DNA of 64,000 nt from an uncultured Altererythrobacter sp. (GTDB lineage Bacteria; Pseudomonadota; Alphaproteobacteria; Sphingomonadales; Sphingomonadaceae): assembly GCA_947492235.1 (NCBI GenBank), contig CANLLZ010000002.1, positions 992,001 through 1,056,000 of the forward strand, read 5' to 3'. Shown here piece after piece: positions 1 to 8,063 of the stretch. A program made the translations under genes and the position numbers. Position 1 is the stretch's first letter. Every line of letters begins with the position of its first letter. Below the pieces are notes generated by a model that did not search any database, was not told the DNA's origin, and saw nothing but the letters and a program-made list of their open reading frames with translations.

Positions 1-164
1 CGTTGCGGCCGAGTTTCTCGACCAGCTCGATCTCTCCGCTTTTGATTGTCCGCAGATGCCCTTTGCGGGAGCGCTTCACGCGCGTCTCGCTGGGGAAGCC
101 CTTACGCCGTTTCGAAATCCGCTCGAAAGGACGGGAGCACGTCGTAATCGTGATGCTTTGGCAT
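1..164 (-). CDS. Partial gene at left edge, probable frameshift
   Basis: A perfect AGGAGG (170-175) stands five bases before an ATG at 164, so translation clearly starts here. The opened frame (MPKHHDYDVLPSF...) stops after 20 codons at 102-104. Near codons 12-13, around 126-131 (TCC TTT), the next frame takes over. It has strongly coding-like G/C third positions and runs off the window as a basic stretch (KGHLRTIKSGEIELVEKLG). Dropping one T in the TTT run gives a single continuous reading. This is therefore either a one-base frameshift (mutation or sequencing error) or a programmed shift. I do not recognise the family. Confidence 0.45.
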
Positions 165-242
165 GATCGCCTCCTGTGTTTGGGGAGTGCGCCTTTAGGC
201 GACAGGCGCGTTGTTGGGAAGTGGCGATGGTCGCGGACCGGA

Positions 243-782
243 TTAGCACCAGTCGCGCTGGTAGCCTTCCCACTCATGCGCCAGCCCTTCTTCTACCAGC
301 GTGTCGCCGACGCTTCGGCCATCGACGCGCACTTCGCGCAAAGCGCGGCCATAGACGTCGGTGTCGCGGTCGCCGGTCTGGTGCAGGGTCACCGCGCCGG
401 AATTGAGCAGGGCGGTCAGGCGCGTCGTGGCGCGTTGGCCGAGGCGGCGCTCGGCCTCACAGCCGGGATTGCTGATCTCGGGCGTGTTGTAATCGGCCAT
501 GCGGATTTTGCGGCCTTCCAGCCAGATGGTGTCTCCGTCCACAACGCAGGTAATGCGCGGGCCGGGGGCGCATTGCGCGAAGTGCACGCTGGGCCCATTG
601 CCCGTCACGGGTTCTGTCAGCGTCAGGGGTACGGCTCCGGCTTCCTGCACGCCTTCTCCGAACTGCGGGGCAAGCAGCACGGCGGTAAACGCCGCTGCGG
701 GCAGAGCGACGAGCAGGATTATGAAGTTGCGGTCGACGCTCTTGCGCGGAGCGGGTCGGAAGGGGAGGATTTTGGCCACCAC
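243..782 (-). CDS. Membrane-anchored staphylococcal-nuclease-fold protein (1)
   Basis: A 179-residue protein with one N-terminal membrane segment (about 20-41) and a C-terminal SNase-like domain (about 75-179). The fold's hallmarks are visible: CVVDGDTIWLEG, then KIRMADYNTPEI, which carries the catalytic-type Arg and Glu, and DVYGRALREVRVDG, which carries the second Arg. Family members cleave DNA or RNA phosphodiesters with Ca2+. The domain probably faces the periplasm. The start is a GTG (782), with a second GTG directly after it and only a weak GAGGG in front, so the exact start is unsure. A second gene of the same fold lies just upstream (884-1432), suggesting duplication or a pair with related roles. 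Confidence 0.8.
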   Translation of the reverse strand: MVAKILPFRPAPRKSVDRNFIILLVALPAAAFTAVLLAPQFGEGVQEAGAVPLTLTEPVTGNGPSVHFAQCAPGPRITCVVDGDTIWLEGRKIRMADYNTPEISNPGCEAERRLGQRATTRLTALLNSGAVTLHQTGDRDTDVYGRALREVRVDGRSVGDTLVEEGLAHEWEGYQRDWC

Positions 783-883
783 CCCTCATGCCCCGCAACG
801 CCTCAACAATTCGATAAGGGTGATTACGGAGAGCTGCGCATGCTCGCCCCGCGTTTGCTCCTCCGTTGTGTCACGCCGATGGA

Positions 884-1432
884 CTAGCCACACCACTCCA
901 CCGGCACCGCGCCCCAGCCGCTGGGGGAGGCGAGGTCTGCGTCCAGCATCGCCTCGGCCAGCAGGGTGCCATCGGCGCGGGATGCGGCGCGCAGTTCTCG
1001 GCCATATTGGTCGAAAGGAGGGGCCTCGCCGCCATCGACCTGGGCCGCGGCGGCGTTCAGCCACTCGCGCAAGGCGCTGCGGGCGCGGCGGGCGGCGGTG
1101 CGCTCGGCCTCGCACGCTCCGTCCAGTTCGGGCGCATCATATCCGGTGAAGCGGATGCGGCGGCGGGTCTTGCCGAATTCGCCGGGTTTGCCGATCGACA
1201 CCGTGTCGCCGTCGATCACGCACGCCGCGCTGCCCCGCTCGGCGCAGATCGTGAAGCGCTCCGGCAGCGCGACCGGATCGGGCGCGGGGGCGAGATAGCT
1301 GGTATAGCCCCACCACGCGGCGAGCACCGCGCCGAGGATGAGCCACCAGCGCAAGGCGCTCCACCCTCTTGCCAAGCGGGTCTTGCGCCGGCGCTTGCGC
1401 TGCCAGCGCGCGTCAAAACGGGGGGCGGGCAA
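884..1432 (-). CDS. Membrane-anchored staphylococcal-nuclease-fold protein (2)
   Basis: A 182-residue protein with a very basic N-terminus (KRRRKTR), one hydrophobic segment (about 27-48) and an SNase-like domain. Motifs are ACVIDGDTVSIG, RRIRFTGYDAPEL and FDQYGRELRAASRADG, matching the conserved Arg/Glu/Arg set of thermonucleases. The topology implies a cytoplasmic basic tail and a periplasmic nuclease domain. It ends about 100 bases before the related gene at 243-782 and follows the lipoprotein gene at 1443-2099 by 10 bases, so these three minus-strand genes may be one transcript. The two nuclease-fold proteins are clearly diverged outside the motifs, so the duplication is not recent. Confidence 0.8.
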   Translation of the reverse strand: MPAPRFDARWQRKRRRKTRLARGWSALRWWLILGAVLAAWWGYTSYLAPAPDPVALPERFTICAERGSAACVIDGDTVSIGKPGEFGKTRRRIRFTGYDAPELDGACEAERTAARRARSALREWLNAAAAQVDGGEAPPFDQYGRELRAASRADGTLLAEAMLDADLASPSGWGAVPVEWCG

Positions 1433-1442
1433 GGGACGCGGC

Positions 1443-2099
1443 TCAGGAACCTGCCTGGTCAGAGCCCCACGGCGCAGGCGGCGTCTGGATCTCGTCGGTC
1501 AGGTCAAACTCGGCCCGGAAGAAGCGCTCTTCCGGCGCACCGCCCGCGACGGTGCGTTGCAGCTGATAGGCGTACCCAGCGCCCTCGGCCCCGGCAGGAT
1601 CGACCTCCACGGTCCAGACATTCGTGACCGACGCATCCAGCCCCTCGCGCCGGAACAGGGCGATGCTCTCCTCATCCACCGGGAAGGACTGGCTGCGCGG
1701 GGCTCCGGAATCCGCCGTGTCGCCGCCATACATGGTGACGGCATCGGGCTTGCCGTCCTCGTGCCGGTGGTCATGCTTCAGGCGCAGGCCCTGATCGGTG
1801 CGGGTGAAGACCCAGGTGCGGCTGCGGTCCCATTCCCCGTCCGCGCCGCGAATGTGGAAGGGGACCTTGATTTCGCTGTCCGAGCACTCGCGCACATGCA
1901 TCACCATGTCGGCGCCCGCGAGGTCGGCATCGGCCGCGTCATCGCTCACCAGCTCGCCGGCAAAGGCCTTGCCGCAATGGCTGGCAAGCGCGGCGAAGAA
2001 GGAGCTTTGCGGATCGGTATCGGCGGGCTCCGGAATACACCCGGCAAGCAGGACGATGGCTGGAAGGGCGAGCGGAGCGAGGATGGCGGGTCTGGTCAT
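1443..2099 (-). CDS. Putative lipoprotein of unknown function
   Basis: About 218 residues. The start at 2099 is chosen because it gives a clean lipoprotein signal (MTRPAILAPLALPAIVLLAGC) with lipobox LAGC; the frame stays open 25 codons further upstream but that sequence is not signal-like. The mature part contains the patches HVRECSDSEIKVPFHIRG and LRLKHDHRHEDGKPDAVTMYGG. The latter is typical of uncharacterised alphaproteobacterial lipoproteins, and I cannot assign a function. It lies upstream of the two nuclease-fold genes on the same strand and is divergent from the cysteine-rich gene at 2228. Confidence 0.7.
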   Translation of the reverse strand: MTRPAILAPLALPAIVLLAGCIPEPADTDPQSSFFAALASHCGKAFAGELVSDDAADADLAGADMVMHVRECSDSEIKVPFHIRGADGEWDRSRTWVFTRTDQGLRLKHDHRHEDGKPDAVTMYGGDTADSGAPRSQSFPVDEESIALFRREGLDASVTNVWTVEVDPAGAEGAGYAYQLQRTVAGGAPEERFFRAEFDLTDEIQTPPAPWGSDQAGS

Positions 2100-2227
2100 A
2101 CCCGCCCTTGTGGCAAAGGCGGGGGGGCCGGGCAATCGCAGCGTGGATGGATGTTGGGGACCATGTGTAACCAATGCGGATCGCGGAGCGAAAGACGAAG
2201 TTCCACCAACCTAGAGAGGAACCTGGA

Positions 2228-2461
2228 ATGGCAACTGACCGATTGATGCAATTGATGAAGGTAACCGGCGGACTGGCGCTGGCGGCCCCGGCGCTGGTAT
2301 CGTGCGATGCGATCTGCGGCGCGTGCGGTGCATGCTGTGCTGCGGCGGGCGGATGCTCGGCCTATGCGCAGGGCGAGAAAGCCCCCGGTTGCTGCGCTGC
2401 CGCCGAGAAATCGGGCTGCTGCGCTGCGGCTGACAAGTCGGGCTGCTGTGCTGCCAGCTAA
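2228..2461 (+). CDS. Cysteine-rich small lipoprotein with GCCAA repeats
   Basis: A 77-residue protein. AGAGAGGA (2212-2219) precedes the ATG at a suitable distance. The N-terminus has basic residues (R5, K11) and a hydrophobic run ending in ALVSC, which fits a lipobox (LVSC), so the mature protein would begin with that Cys. The rest is almost only Ala, Gly, Cys, Ser and Lys. It holds 12 cysteines, including a CGACGACC cluster and three spaced copies of GCCAA separated by AEKS/ADKS. Such composition fits metal or thiol chemistry, or a precursor peptide; neither is shown. The next gene overlaps its 3' end, suggesting translational coupling. Family not recognised. Confidence 0.75.
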   Translation: MATDRLMQLMKVTGGLALAAPALVSCDAICGACGACCAAAGGCSAYAQGEKAPGCCAAAEKSGCCAAADKSGCCAAS

Positions 2462-3092
2462 GGCGCAATTGCCTGAAGATCCGGGCGAAGCACTGCTGGT
2501 GCTGACCGCGGCAATGGCGGAGGAGGGCGCATCGCTGGTCGAGCGCGTCCTCCTCCGCCCTCAGCCGGGGGCGGCCGAGCGGGCGTTCCGGCAATGGGAT
2601 CACTATCCCAGTGGCGACGCAATCGATCCGGTCAGCGGGGCGCGCTGGTTCTATCACGCCCACCCGCCGGAGGATCGCGGAGAGGAAGAGCATGGCCACT
2701 TCCATCTCTTTCTGCCGCCCGAACCGTTTGTCGGCATTGAACCCCTGGCCATTCCGGTAAAGGACGATGCCGCGCAGGTGGTGCATGTTGCCGCGCTCAC
2801 TTTCGACCGCGACGGCCTGCCATGCGAGTGGCTGGCGACAGCGCACCGCGTGACAATGGACCGCATGATGCCGGGTGCGGCGATTGCCGAGCGGCTCGAT
2901 CATCTGATGCTCGATCAGGCGGGCGAAGACAAGCATCTGCATCCCGTGGGGCGCTGGCTGACACTGGCCGCGCAGGCGAACCGCGCGCAATTGACCGAAT
3001 TGCTGCGCCGTCGTGACGAGGCTTTGGCCAATGTGCCCGAAGGCGAGAGAGCGCCCGAGATACTTTCCCGCATTCCCTTCACCATCGATTGA
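2448..3092 (+). CDS. DUF6969-like protein of unknown function
   Basis: About 214 residues from a GTG at 2448 that overlaps the end of the cysteine-rich gene by 14 bases; a TTG at 2469 is an alternative. Coding bias starts only about here, so the longer open frame is not used. The core reads WDHYPSGD, then [11 protein letters not shown] and [11 protein letters not shown], a His-rich pattern I associate with DUF6969 (from memory; a profile search would settle it). The C-terminal half is helical and contains the stretch [20 protein letters not shown]. The conserved histidines could bind a metal. Its overlap with a 12-cysteine lipoprotein gene suggests a shared role in metal or redox handling, which is inference. 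Confidence 0.65.
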   Translation: MLPAKAQLPEDPGEALLVLTAAMAEEGASLVERVLLRPQPGAAERAFRQWDHYPSGDAIDPVSGARWFYHAHPPEDRGEEEHGHFHLFLPPEPFVGIEPLAIPVKDDAAQVVHVAALTFDRDGLPCEWLATAHRVTMDRMMPGAAIAERLDHLMLDQAGEDKHLHPVGRWLTLAAQANRAQLTELLRRRDEALANVPEGERAPEILSRIPFTID

Positions 3093-3151
3093 TACGCGCC
3101 AATACAGAGCGCGTCTTTCCTCACCCTGCTGCATCGGCTAGGCGCAGCGCC

Positions 3152-4102
3152 ATGGCGGATTCCTCCACACCAACGGACGCGTTGTCCGATACACGGGCCG
3201 ACACTTTGGCCAAGACGCAGGTCCTGATCGAGGCGCTGCCCTATTTCCAGCGCTATGCCGGGCGAACCTTCGTGGTGAAATATGGCGGGCATGCAATGGG
3301 CGATGCCAAGGCCGCGCGCGAATTTGCCGAGGATATCGTGCTGCTGAAGGCCGTCGGGATCAACCCGGTGGTGGTCCATGGCGGCGGCCCGCAGATCGGC
3401 GATATGCTCAAACGGCTGGGGGTGGAGAGCACCTTTGTCGATGGCTTGCGCGTGACCGATCAGGCAACCGCAGAGATTGCCGAGATGGTGCTATCGGGCG
3501 CGATCAACAAACAGCTGGTCGGCTGGATTGCCGCTGCTGGAGGCAAGGCGATGGGCGTCTCGGGCAAGGACGGGGGGCTGGTCACCGCGACCAAGCTGCA
3601 GCGCACCACGCGCGATCCCGACAGCCAGATAGAGCAGGTGCTGGATCTGGGCTTTGTCGGCGAGCCGACGCATGTCGACACCACCATCTTGCAGACGGCC
3701 AGCGCGGCGGGGATGATCCCGGTTGTCGCGCCGATCGGGCGGGGCGAGGACGGGGCGACCTACAATATCAACGCCGACACGATGGCGGGCGCGATTGCGG
3801 CGGCATTGGGCGCGGCGCGGCTGCTGCTGCTGACCGATGTGCCCGGCGTGCTGGACGAGGAAGGCCAGCTGCTCACCGACCTGACGCCCGCCAGCATTTC
3901 CGAATTGCGCACAAACGGCACGATCTCCGGCGGGATGATCCCCAAGCTGGAAACCTGCACCGCAGCGGTGGAGGCCGGGTGCGAGGCGGCGGTTGTTCTC
4001 GACGGGCGGGTGCCGCATGCGATGCTGCTGGAATTCTTCACCTCGCGCGGGGCGGGTACGCTGATCAGCACGGGACCCAACGAGGGCGCACAACAAGGCT
4101 AG
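3152..4102 (+). CDS. argB: Acetylglutamate kinase
   Basis: A 316-residue enzyme that phosphorylates N-acetylglutamate with ATP, the second step of arginine synthesis. It shows the amino-acid-kinase signatures: [10 protein letters not shown] near the N-terminus, [15 protein letters not shown] for substrate binding, FVDGLRVTD, the NAD/ATP-region [13 protein letters not shown], and [12 protein letters not shown], followed by [11 protein letters not shown]. Length fits the family (about 290-310) plus a short N-terminal extension. The ATG at 3152 is used; the frame is open to 3089 but the extra residues are not conserved-looking. It follows the DUF6969-like gene by 59 bases, and YggT follows downstream. 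Confidence 0.96.
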   Translation: MADSSTPTDALSDTRADTLAKTQVLIEALPYFQRYAGRTFVVKYGGHAMGDAKAAREFAEDIVLLKAVGINPVVVHGGGPQIGDMLKRLGVESTFVDGLRVTDQATAEIAEMVLSGAINKQLVGWIAAAGGKAMGVSGKDGGLVTATKLQRTTRDPDSQIEQVLDLGFVGEPTHVDTTILQTASAAGMIPVVAPIGRGEDGATYNINADTMAGAIAAALGAARLLLLTDVPGVLDEEGQLLTDLTPASISELRTNGTISGGMIPKLETCTAAVEAGCEAAVVLDGRVPHAMLLEFFTSRGAGTLISTGPNEGAQQG

Positions 4103-4173
4103 GCGCTTGCGTTTGCGCCAGAGCGTATTAGTTTAGTGATACACCGAAACCGCATAGGCCGGAAAGGCACACA

Positions 4174-4473
4174 ATGCAGAACGTCCTTTTTACCCTGATC
4201 CAGATTGTCGATCTGCTGACTTCGGTCCTGATCACGCTGATCATCGTGCAATTCGTCATCGGATTGCTGTTTGCTTTCAATGTGATCAACCAGTCGAATG
4301 AATTTCTGGCCAGCGTCTATCGCTCGATCAATGCTCTGCTGGAGCCGGTGCTGGCCCCGATCCGGCGCTACATTCCCAGCGCGGGCAATATCGATTTCTC
4401 GCCGCTGGTGTTGATCATCGTGCTGCAGATCATGATGATCGTGCTGAGCAGCGTTGCGCGATCCGCCGTATGA
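4174..4473 (+). CDS. YggT family membrane protein
   Basis: A 99-residue integral membrane protein with two hydrophobic segments (about 8-36 and 73-95) flanking the family signature [24 protein letters not shown], the usual RxxPP-like loop of YggT proteins. YggT members occur next to cell-division or amino-acid genes in many bacteria; their role is only loosely defined (osmotic or ion stress, division in some species). An AGGAAAGGC stretch lies 5' of the ATG. The stop overlaps the folD start by four bases (ATGA), so the two are translationally coupled. Confidence 0.9.
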   Translation: MQNVLFTLIQIVDLLTSVLITLIIVQFVIGLLFAFNVINQSNEFLASVYRSINALLEPVLAPIRRYIPSAGNIDFSPLVLIIVLQIMMIVLSSVARSAV

Positions 4474-5363
4474 CCGCGACGATTATCGACGGCAAAGCCT
4501 TCGCGGCGGGCCTGCGCGAGCGCATCGGAGAACTTGCGTCCGAGTTCGAGAAGAAGGCCGGACGCAAAGCCGGTCTCGCCGTGGTGCTGGTGGGCGATGA
4601 TGCGGCCAGTCAGGTCTATGTCCGTTCCAAGGGCAAAGCGACGCTCGCGGCCAATATGGAAAGCTTCACGCATCTCCTTCCCGGTGACACCACGCAGGAA
4701 GATTTGCTCGCGCTGGTAGAGACACTCAATGCCGATCCGCTGGTGGACGGAATTCTGGTGCAGCTGCCTTTGCCGAAGCATCTCGACGAACAGGCAGTGG
4801 TCGACCAGATTGTGCCGAACAAGGATGTCGACGGGCTGACGCCGGTCAGCACCGGGCAATTGGCGCTGGGCCTGCCGGGTCTGGTGCCGTGCACGCCGCT
4901 GGGCAGCCTGATGCTGCTGAAGGATCAGCTGGGCGATCTTTCCGGCATGGACGCGGTTGTCATTGGGCGGTCCATTCTGGTCGGGAAACCGATGGCGCAG
5001 TTGCTGCTCGATGCGAATGCCACCGTCACTATCGCCCACAGCCGGACGAAGAACCTGCCCGAGGTCGTCGGGCGCGCCGATATCGTGGTGGCTGCGGTGG
5101 GCCGCGCCGAAATGGTCAAGGCCGAATGGCTGAAGGAAGGCGCCACCGTGATCGATGTCGGGATCAATCGGCTCGCGCCCGAACCCGGTGCGGAAAAGGG
5201 ACGGCTGGTCGGGGATGTAGACTTTGCCGGGGCCAGCGAACGCGCCAGCGCTATTACGCCGGTGCCGGGCGGCGTCGGCCCGATGACGATTGCGGTCCTG
5301 TTAAGAAACACGCTGGTAGCGGCCCATCGCAATGCCGGATTGACCCCGCCCGAGGGGCTTTAG
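4470..5363 (+). CDS. folD: Bifunctional methylenetetrahydrofolate dehydrogenase/cyclohydrolase
   Basis: A 297-residue cytosolic FolD that interconverts 5,10-methylene-, methenyl- and 10-formyl-tetrahydrofolate. Signatures visible: [10 protein letters not shown] with the catalytic Tyr/Lys pair, [14 protein letters not shown], the NAD(P)-binding [15 protein letters not shown], and the terminal [19 protein letters not shown]. Length is normal for the family. It starts inside the yggT stop codon and is followed after 12 bases by a lipoprotein gene, so argB/yggT/folD and downstream genes may be co-transcribed. Confidence 0.97.
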   Translation: MTATIIDGKAFAAGLRERIGELASEFEKKAGRKAGLAVVLVGDDAASQVYVRSKGKATLAANMESFTHLLPGDTTQEDLLALVETLNADPLVDGILVQLPLPKHLDEQAVVDQIVPNKDVDGLTPVSTGQLALGLPGLVPCTPLGSLMLLKDQLGDLSGMDAVVIGRSILVGKPMAQLLLDANATVTIAHSRTKNLPEVVGRADIVVAAVGRAEMVKAEWLKEGATVIDVGINRLAPEPGAEKGRLVGDVDFAGASERASAITPVPGGVGPMTIAVLLRNTLVAAHRNAGLTPPEGL

Positions 5364-5375
5364 GAGACACCCGAT

Positions 5376-6248
5376 ATGAGACTGCGCCCACTCGCTACGC
5401 TAACGGCGCTGTCTCTGATGGCCGGGGCCTGCGCCCAGTCGGGCCCGCCCCGCGCGGTGCTGAAACAGATCGACCGAATTCTCGAAAACGCACCCGGAAA
5501 GGCGCAGCCGAGCAAGATTGTCGCGGTCGAGGCGGCGTTCGAGCGGATGGCGGTGGAGGACGGGCAATGGACCGCCTTCCGCGCCTTTGCCGCGCCGGGC
5601 GCAGTCATCCATCTTCCCTCCGGCCCTGAGAACGCAAGCACATTCCTCGCCGGGAGGTCCGATCCGGACGCATCGGTTCGCTGGGACACGCGCGGGGTGT
5701 GGGTCAGCTGCGACGCACGGCTCGCCATCAGCCGCGGACGGCTGGAAACGGCGGGCGGCCTGGTCGGCACCTTTGTGACCGTGTGGCAATTGCAGGACGA
5801 CGGGCAATATCGCTGGGTGTATGATGTCGGTGCGCCCGATGACCCGCAGCCGGCGGCTCTGCCGGAAGACAGGGCAACCGCTGACGTGATTGTCGTGGAA
5901 GGTCTGGATGTCGTGCAGGGCCATGTCGCGGACTGCGTTCGCAGCGCGCGGCCCCCGGGCGGTGAGCGCCCGGAGGGCCCGGGACGCGCATGGCCACCAT
6001 CAGGACCTCCACCAGAAGCACGCCCGCCAGAAACGCAATCGGTCGAGATGCCCGCGCCGCCGCAATTCAGCGCGCCAGCCGGGGCGCAGGCCAGCCAGTT
6101 CGCTTCGCCCGACGGCACTTTGCGCTGGCAATGGGTCCACGGCCCTGATGGTGCGCGCAGAGTGGTTGCAAATTATCTGGCAGAGGGGCAATGGCGCACC
6201 GCAATCGACCAGCCGATCCCCGGCCGGATCGCGCCTCCGTCAGACTGA
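5376..6248 (+). CDS. Predicted exported protein with NTF2/SnoaL-like N-terminal half
   Basis: A 290-residue protein. The N-terminus is a secretion signal (LRPLATLTALSLMAGACAQ); a Cys follows but the lipobox is imperfect. Residues about 30-165 resemble the NTF2-like fold of DUF4440/SnoaL proteins: an AVEAAFERMAVEDGQWTAFR helix, APGAVIHLPSG and a later VWQLQDDGQYRWVYDVG strand pair. A Pro-rich linker (about 190-230) is followed by a small C-terminal domain (LRWQWVHGPDGARRVVANYL). No catalytic role can be inferred. A GGAG lies just before the start, 12 bases after folD. Confidence 0.7.
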   Translation: MRLRPLATLTALSLMAGACAQSGPPRAVLKQIDRILENAPGKAQPSKIVAVEAAFERMAVEDGQWTAFRAFAAPGAVIHLPSGPENASTFLAGRSDPDASVRWDTRGVWVSCDARLAISRGRLETAGGLVGTFVTVWQLQDDGQYRWVYDVGAPDDPQPAALPEDRATADVIVVEGLDVVQGHVADCVRSARPPGGERPEGPGRAWPPSGPPPEARPPETQSVEMPAPPQFSAPAGAQASQFASPDGTLRWQWVHGPDGARRVVANYLAEGQWRTAIDQPIPGRIAPPSD

Positions 6249-6257
6249 TTATACCCG

Positions 6258-6884
6258 ATGCTCGAACTGTTCGTCTCCGCCTTTGTTACCCTTTTCGTGG
6301 TGATCGACCCGCCCGGTTGCGCGCCGATCTATGCCGGGCTGACCAAGGGCGCATTGCCCGCGCAGGCGCGCAGCATGGCGATCCGGGCATGCGGTATTGC
6401 GGCGATTATCTTGCTGGGCTTTGCGCTGTTCGGCGAACAATTGCTGGCCGCTCTGCATATCGAGCTCGACAGTTTCCGCATCGCGGGCGGGTTGATGCTG
6501 TTTTTCATCGCCTTCGAGATGGTGTTCGAGAAACGCACGGAACGCCGGGAGCAACGGGCTGATAAAGTGCTCGCCAGCCAGCCGGAAGTCGAAGACGTCT
6601 CGGTCTTCCCGATGGCCATGCCGATGCTTGCCGGACCGGGAGCCATCGCGGCGATCATGCTGCTGACCAATGAAGCGCAGGGCACGGAGCAGACGATGGT
6701 GGTGCTGGGCGCACTGGCAAGCGTGCTGCTGCTCACGATGCTGGCGCTGATCGCAGCAGGGCCGCTGATGCGCATCTTCGGAGACAAGGTGGAGGCTGTG
6801 ATTACCCGGCTGCTCGGCGTGCTGCTGGCTGCGCTCGCGGCGCAATATGTGATCGACGGCCTGCGCGGCAGCTTTATGGGCTGA
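6258..6884 (+). CDS. MarC family integral membrane protein
   Basis: A 208-residue protein of about six hydrophobic segments. MarC hallmarks are seen: an N-terminal FVTLFVVIDPPGCAPIY helix, then DSFRIAGGLMLFFIAFEMVF, and a second half repeating the pattern as FPMAMPMLAGPGAIAAIMLL. The two halves are likely an internal repeat, as in the wider family. Despite the historical name, a role in antibiotic resistance is not established; the function is unknown, possibly transport. It lies nine bases after the preceding exported-protein gene and converges on the MAPEG gene, only eight bases separating the stops. Confidence 0.9.
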   Translation: MLELFVSAFVTLFVVIDPPGCAPIYAGLTKGALPAQARSMAIRACGIAAIILLGFALFGEQLLAALHIELDSFRIAGGLMLFFIAFEMVFEKRTERREQRADKVLASQPEVEDVSVFPMAMPMLAGPGAIAAIMLLTNEAQGTEQTMVVLGALASVLLLTMLALIAAGPLMRIFGDKVEAVITRLLGVLLAALAAQYVIDGLRGSFMG

Positions 6885-6892
6885 GCCGGACC

Positions 6893-7318
6893 CTAGGCCA
6901 GAATGGTCACGATGGCCGCAGCTGCCCCGATCGCGGTGATCAGCGTGCCCATGGCACCCAACGCGCGGGCTGCGGCGAAGAGCTTGCGGGCCCCGGTCAG
7001 ATTCTCGCCATGCGATCCGGCCAGTGACGAGAAGCCGATAGCGTGCAGTATCCGGGCACCAGCAAAAATGCCGCACAGGGCCGCGACATACCATGTCTGG
7101 CCAGCAAGCATTTCCAGCAGAGCGAGCACCACCAGAAACAATCCCGAATTCTCCGCCAGATTGCCGTGCCGCCGTACTTTGCGTTCCAGTTCAAGGTCTC
7201 CCTCGACCAGGCCGATGAATGCCCCCTTCGAGCGATGAAGTCCGACGCTCAACATCAACACCACTTGCAGCACGACGATAAATGCGCCCAGCGCGGCAGT
7301 ATAAAGGGGTAAGTTCAT
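6893..7318 (-). CDS. MAPEG family membrane protein
   Basis: A 141-residue protein with four hydrophobic segments. The family pattern is present: KVRRHGNLAENSGLFLVVLALLE (the RxxxNxxE-type glutathione-site motif) and ARILHAIGFSS. MAPEG proteins are membrane glutathione-dependent transferases, peroxidases or eicosanoid-type enzymes; the bacterial substrate is unknown. The ATG at 7318 overlaps the stop of the TetR gene (ATGA), so the regulator and enzyme are translationally coupled and probably respond to the same xenobiotic or electrophile. Confidence 0.9.
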   Translation of the reverse strand: MNLPLYTAALGAFIVVLQVVLMLSVGLHRSKGAFIGLVEGDLELERKVRRHGNLAENSGLFLVVLALLEMLAGQTWYVAALCGIFAGARILHAIGFSSLAGSHGENLTGARKLFAAARALGAMGTLITAIGAAAAIVTILA

Positions 7319-7965
7319 TGGTTCTCTCCAGGCAAATGGTCGTGGCGATAAGCGCTGCCGATCAGGGCAAGCGATGCATTGGCGGCATCGACAAACGGCC
7401 CCGGGGTCGCCGCAAGGCGGCTCGAAACGAACGCTCCGTGCAGGATCTGCATCAGGAGGCGGCCCAGCGCGGGCGAGGTCCATCCCGATACGGCTCCGCG
7501 AGCCAGCGCGTCTTCGGCGAGTTGCTGGAGCCGTTGCTCGATCTTGGCGAATATTGCCGCAGTCTCGCGCCGCAGTTCAGGCATTTCACGCCCCAGTTCC
7601 AATGTCAGTCCAGCCAGCGGACAGCCGTAAGTGTCTTCGTCCTGCGTGTAGATAGAGCGCAAATTGCCTAGCATCGATCCGTAAATGGCCCGCAGTCGCG
7701 CGTCCGGCTCGGTGTGGTTCGCAAATGCCGGAGCGAAGACTCCCGCCTCGATGTGTTCGCCGTTGAGGCGGGCTACAGCCACAGCGATGGAGGCCTTGTC
7801 CGGAAAATACCGATAGATGGTTGCCTTGTTCACCTCCGCCGCTTGGGCCAATTCATCCATCGCCACGGAATGAAAGCTCCGCCGCCAGAAAAGAGCGGCC
7901 GCCGTCTCCAGAATACGGTTCCGGGTAACGGCGGCCTTAGGTTGTTTCGACGGAGGGGTCGGCAT
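7315..7965 (-). CDS. TetR/AcrR family transcriptional regulator
   Basis: A 216-residue repressor. The N-terminal helix-turn-helix is clear: RNRILETAAALFWRRSFHSV, then MDELAQAAEVNKATIYRYF with the usual PDKASIAVAV continuation. The C-terminal ligand domain has GCPLAGLTLELGREMPELR. The ATG at 7965 is used. No Shine-Dalgarno is present; instead a dyad (7965-7978) overlaps the start codon, so the message may be leaderless and autorepressed. It is coupled to the downstream MAPEG gene by a four-base overlap. Confidence 0.93.
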   Translation of the reverse strand: MPTPPSKQPKAAVTRNRILETAAALFWRRSFHSVAMDELAQAAEVNKATIYRYFPDKASIAVAVARLNGEHIEAGVFAPAFANHTEPDARLRAIYGSMLGNLRSIYTQDEDTYGCPLAGLTLELGREMPELRRETAAIFAKIEQRLQQLAEDALARGAVSGWTSPALGRLLMQILHGAFVSSRLAATPGPFVDAANASLALIGSAYRHDHLPGENQ

Positions 7966-7978
7966 AACCAAACGGTTA
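7965..7978. promoter_or_regulatory. Probable TetR operator overlapping the start codon
   Basis: TAACC-AAAC-GGTTA on the plus strand forms a five-base inverted repeat with a four-base spacer. It begins on the first base of the tetR ATG and extends upstream. Position and symmetry fit an autoregulatory TetR-family operator. The assignment is by context only. Confidence 0.6.
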
Positions 7979-8063
7979 GTTTTTATCCCGACACCTGGAA
8001 AGAACTAAGCCGCGACGATTTGTCGCATTCCTGCTTGCTGACCCAAACGGCTACCGCTGATCG

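Noticed and set aside
1-164. Idea that the edge gene continues into a SEC-C (CPCGSGxxxKxC) zinc motif
   Set aside because: The sequence ends at KLGRN, which is compatible, but the motif itself is outside the window, so nothing can be claimed.
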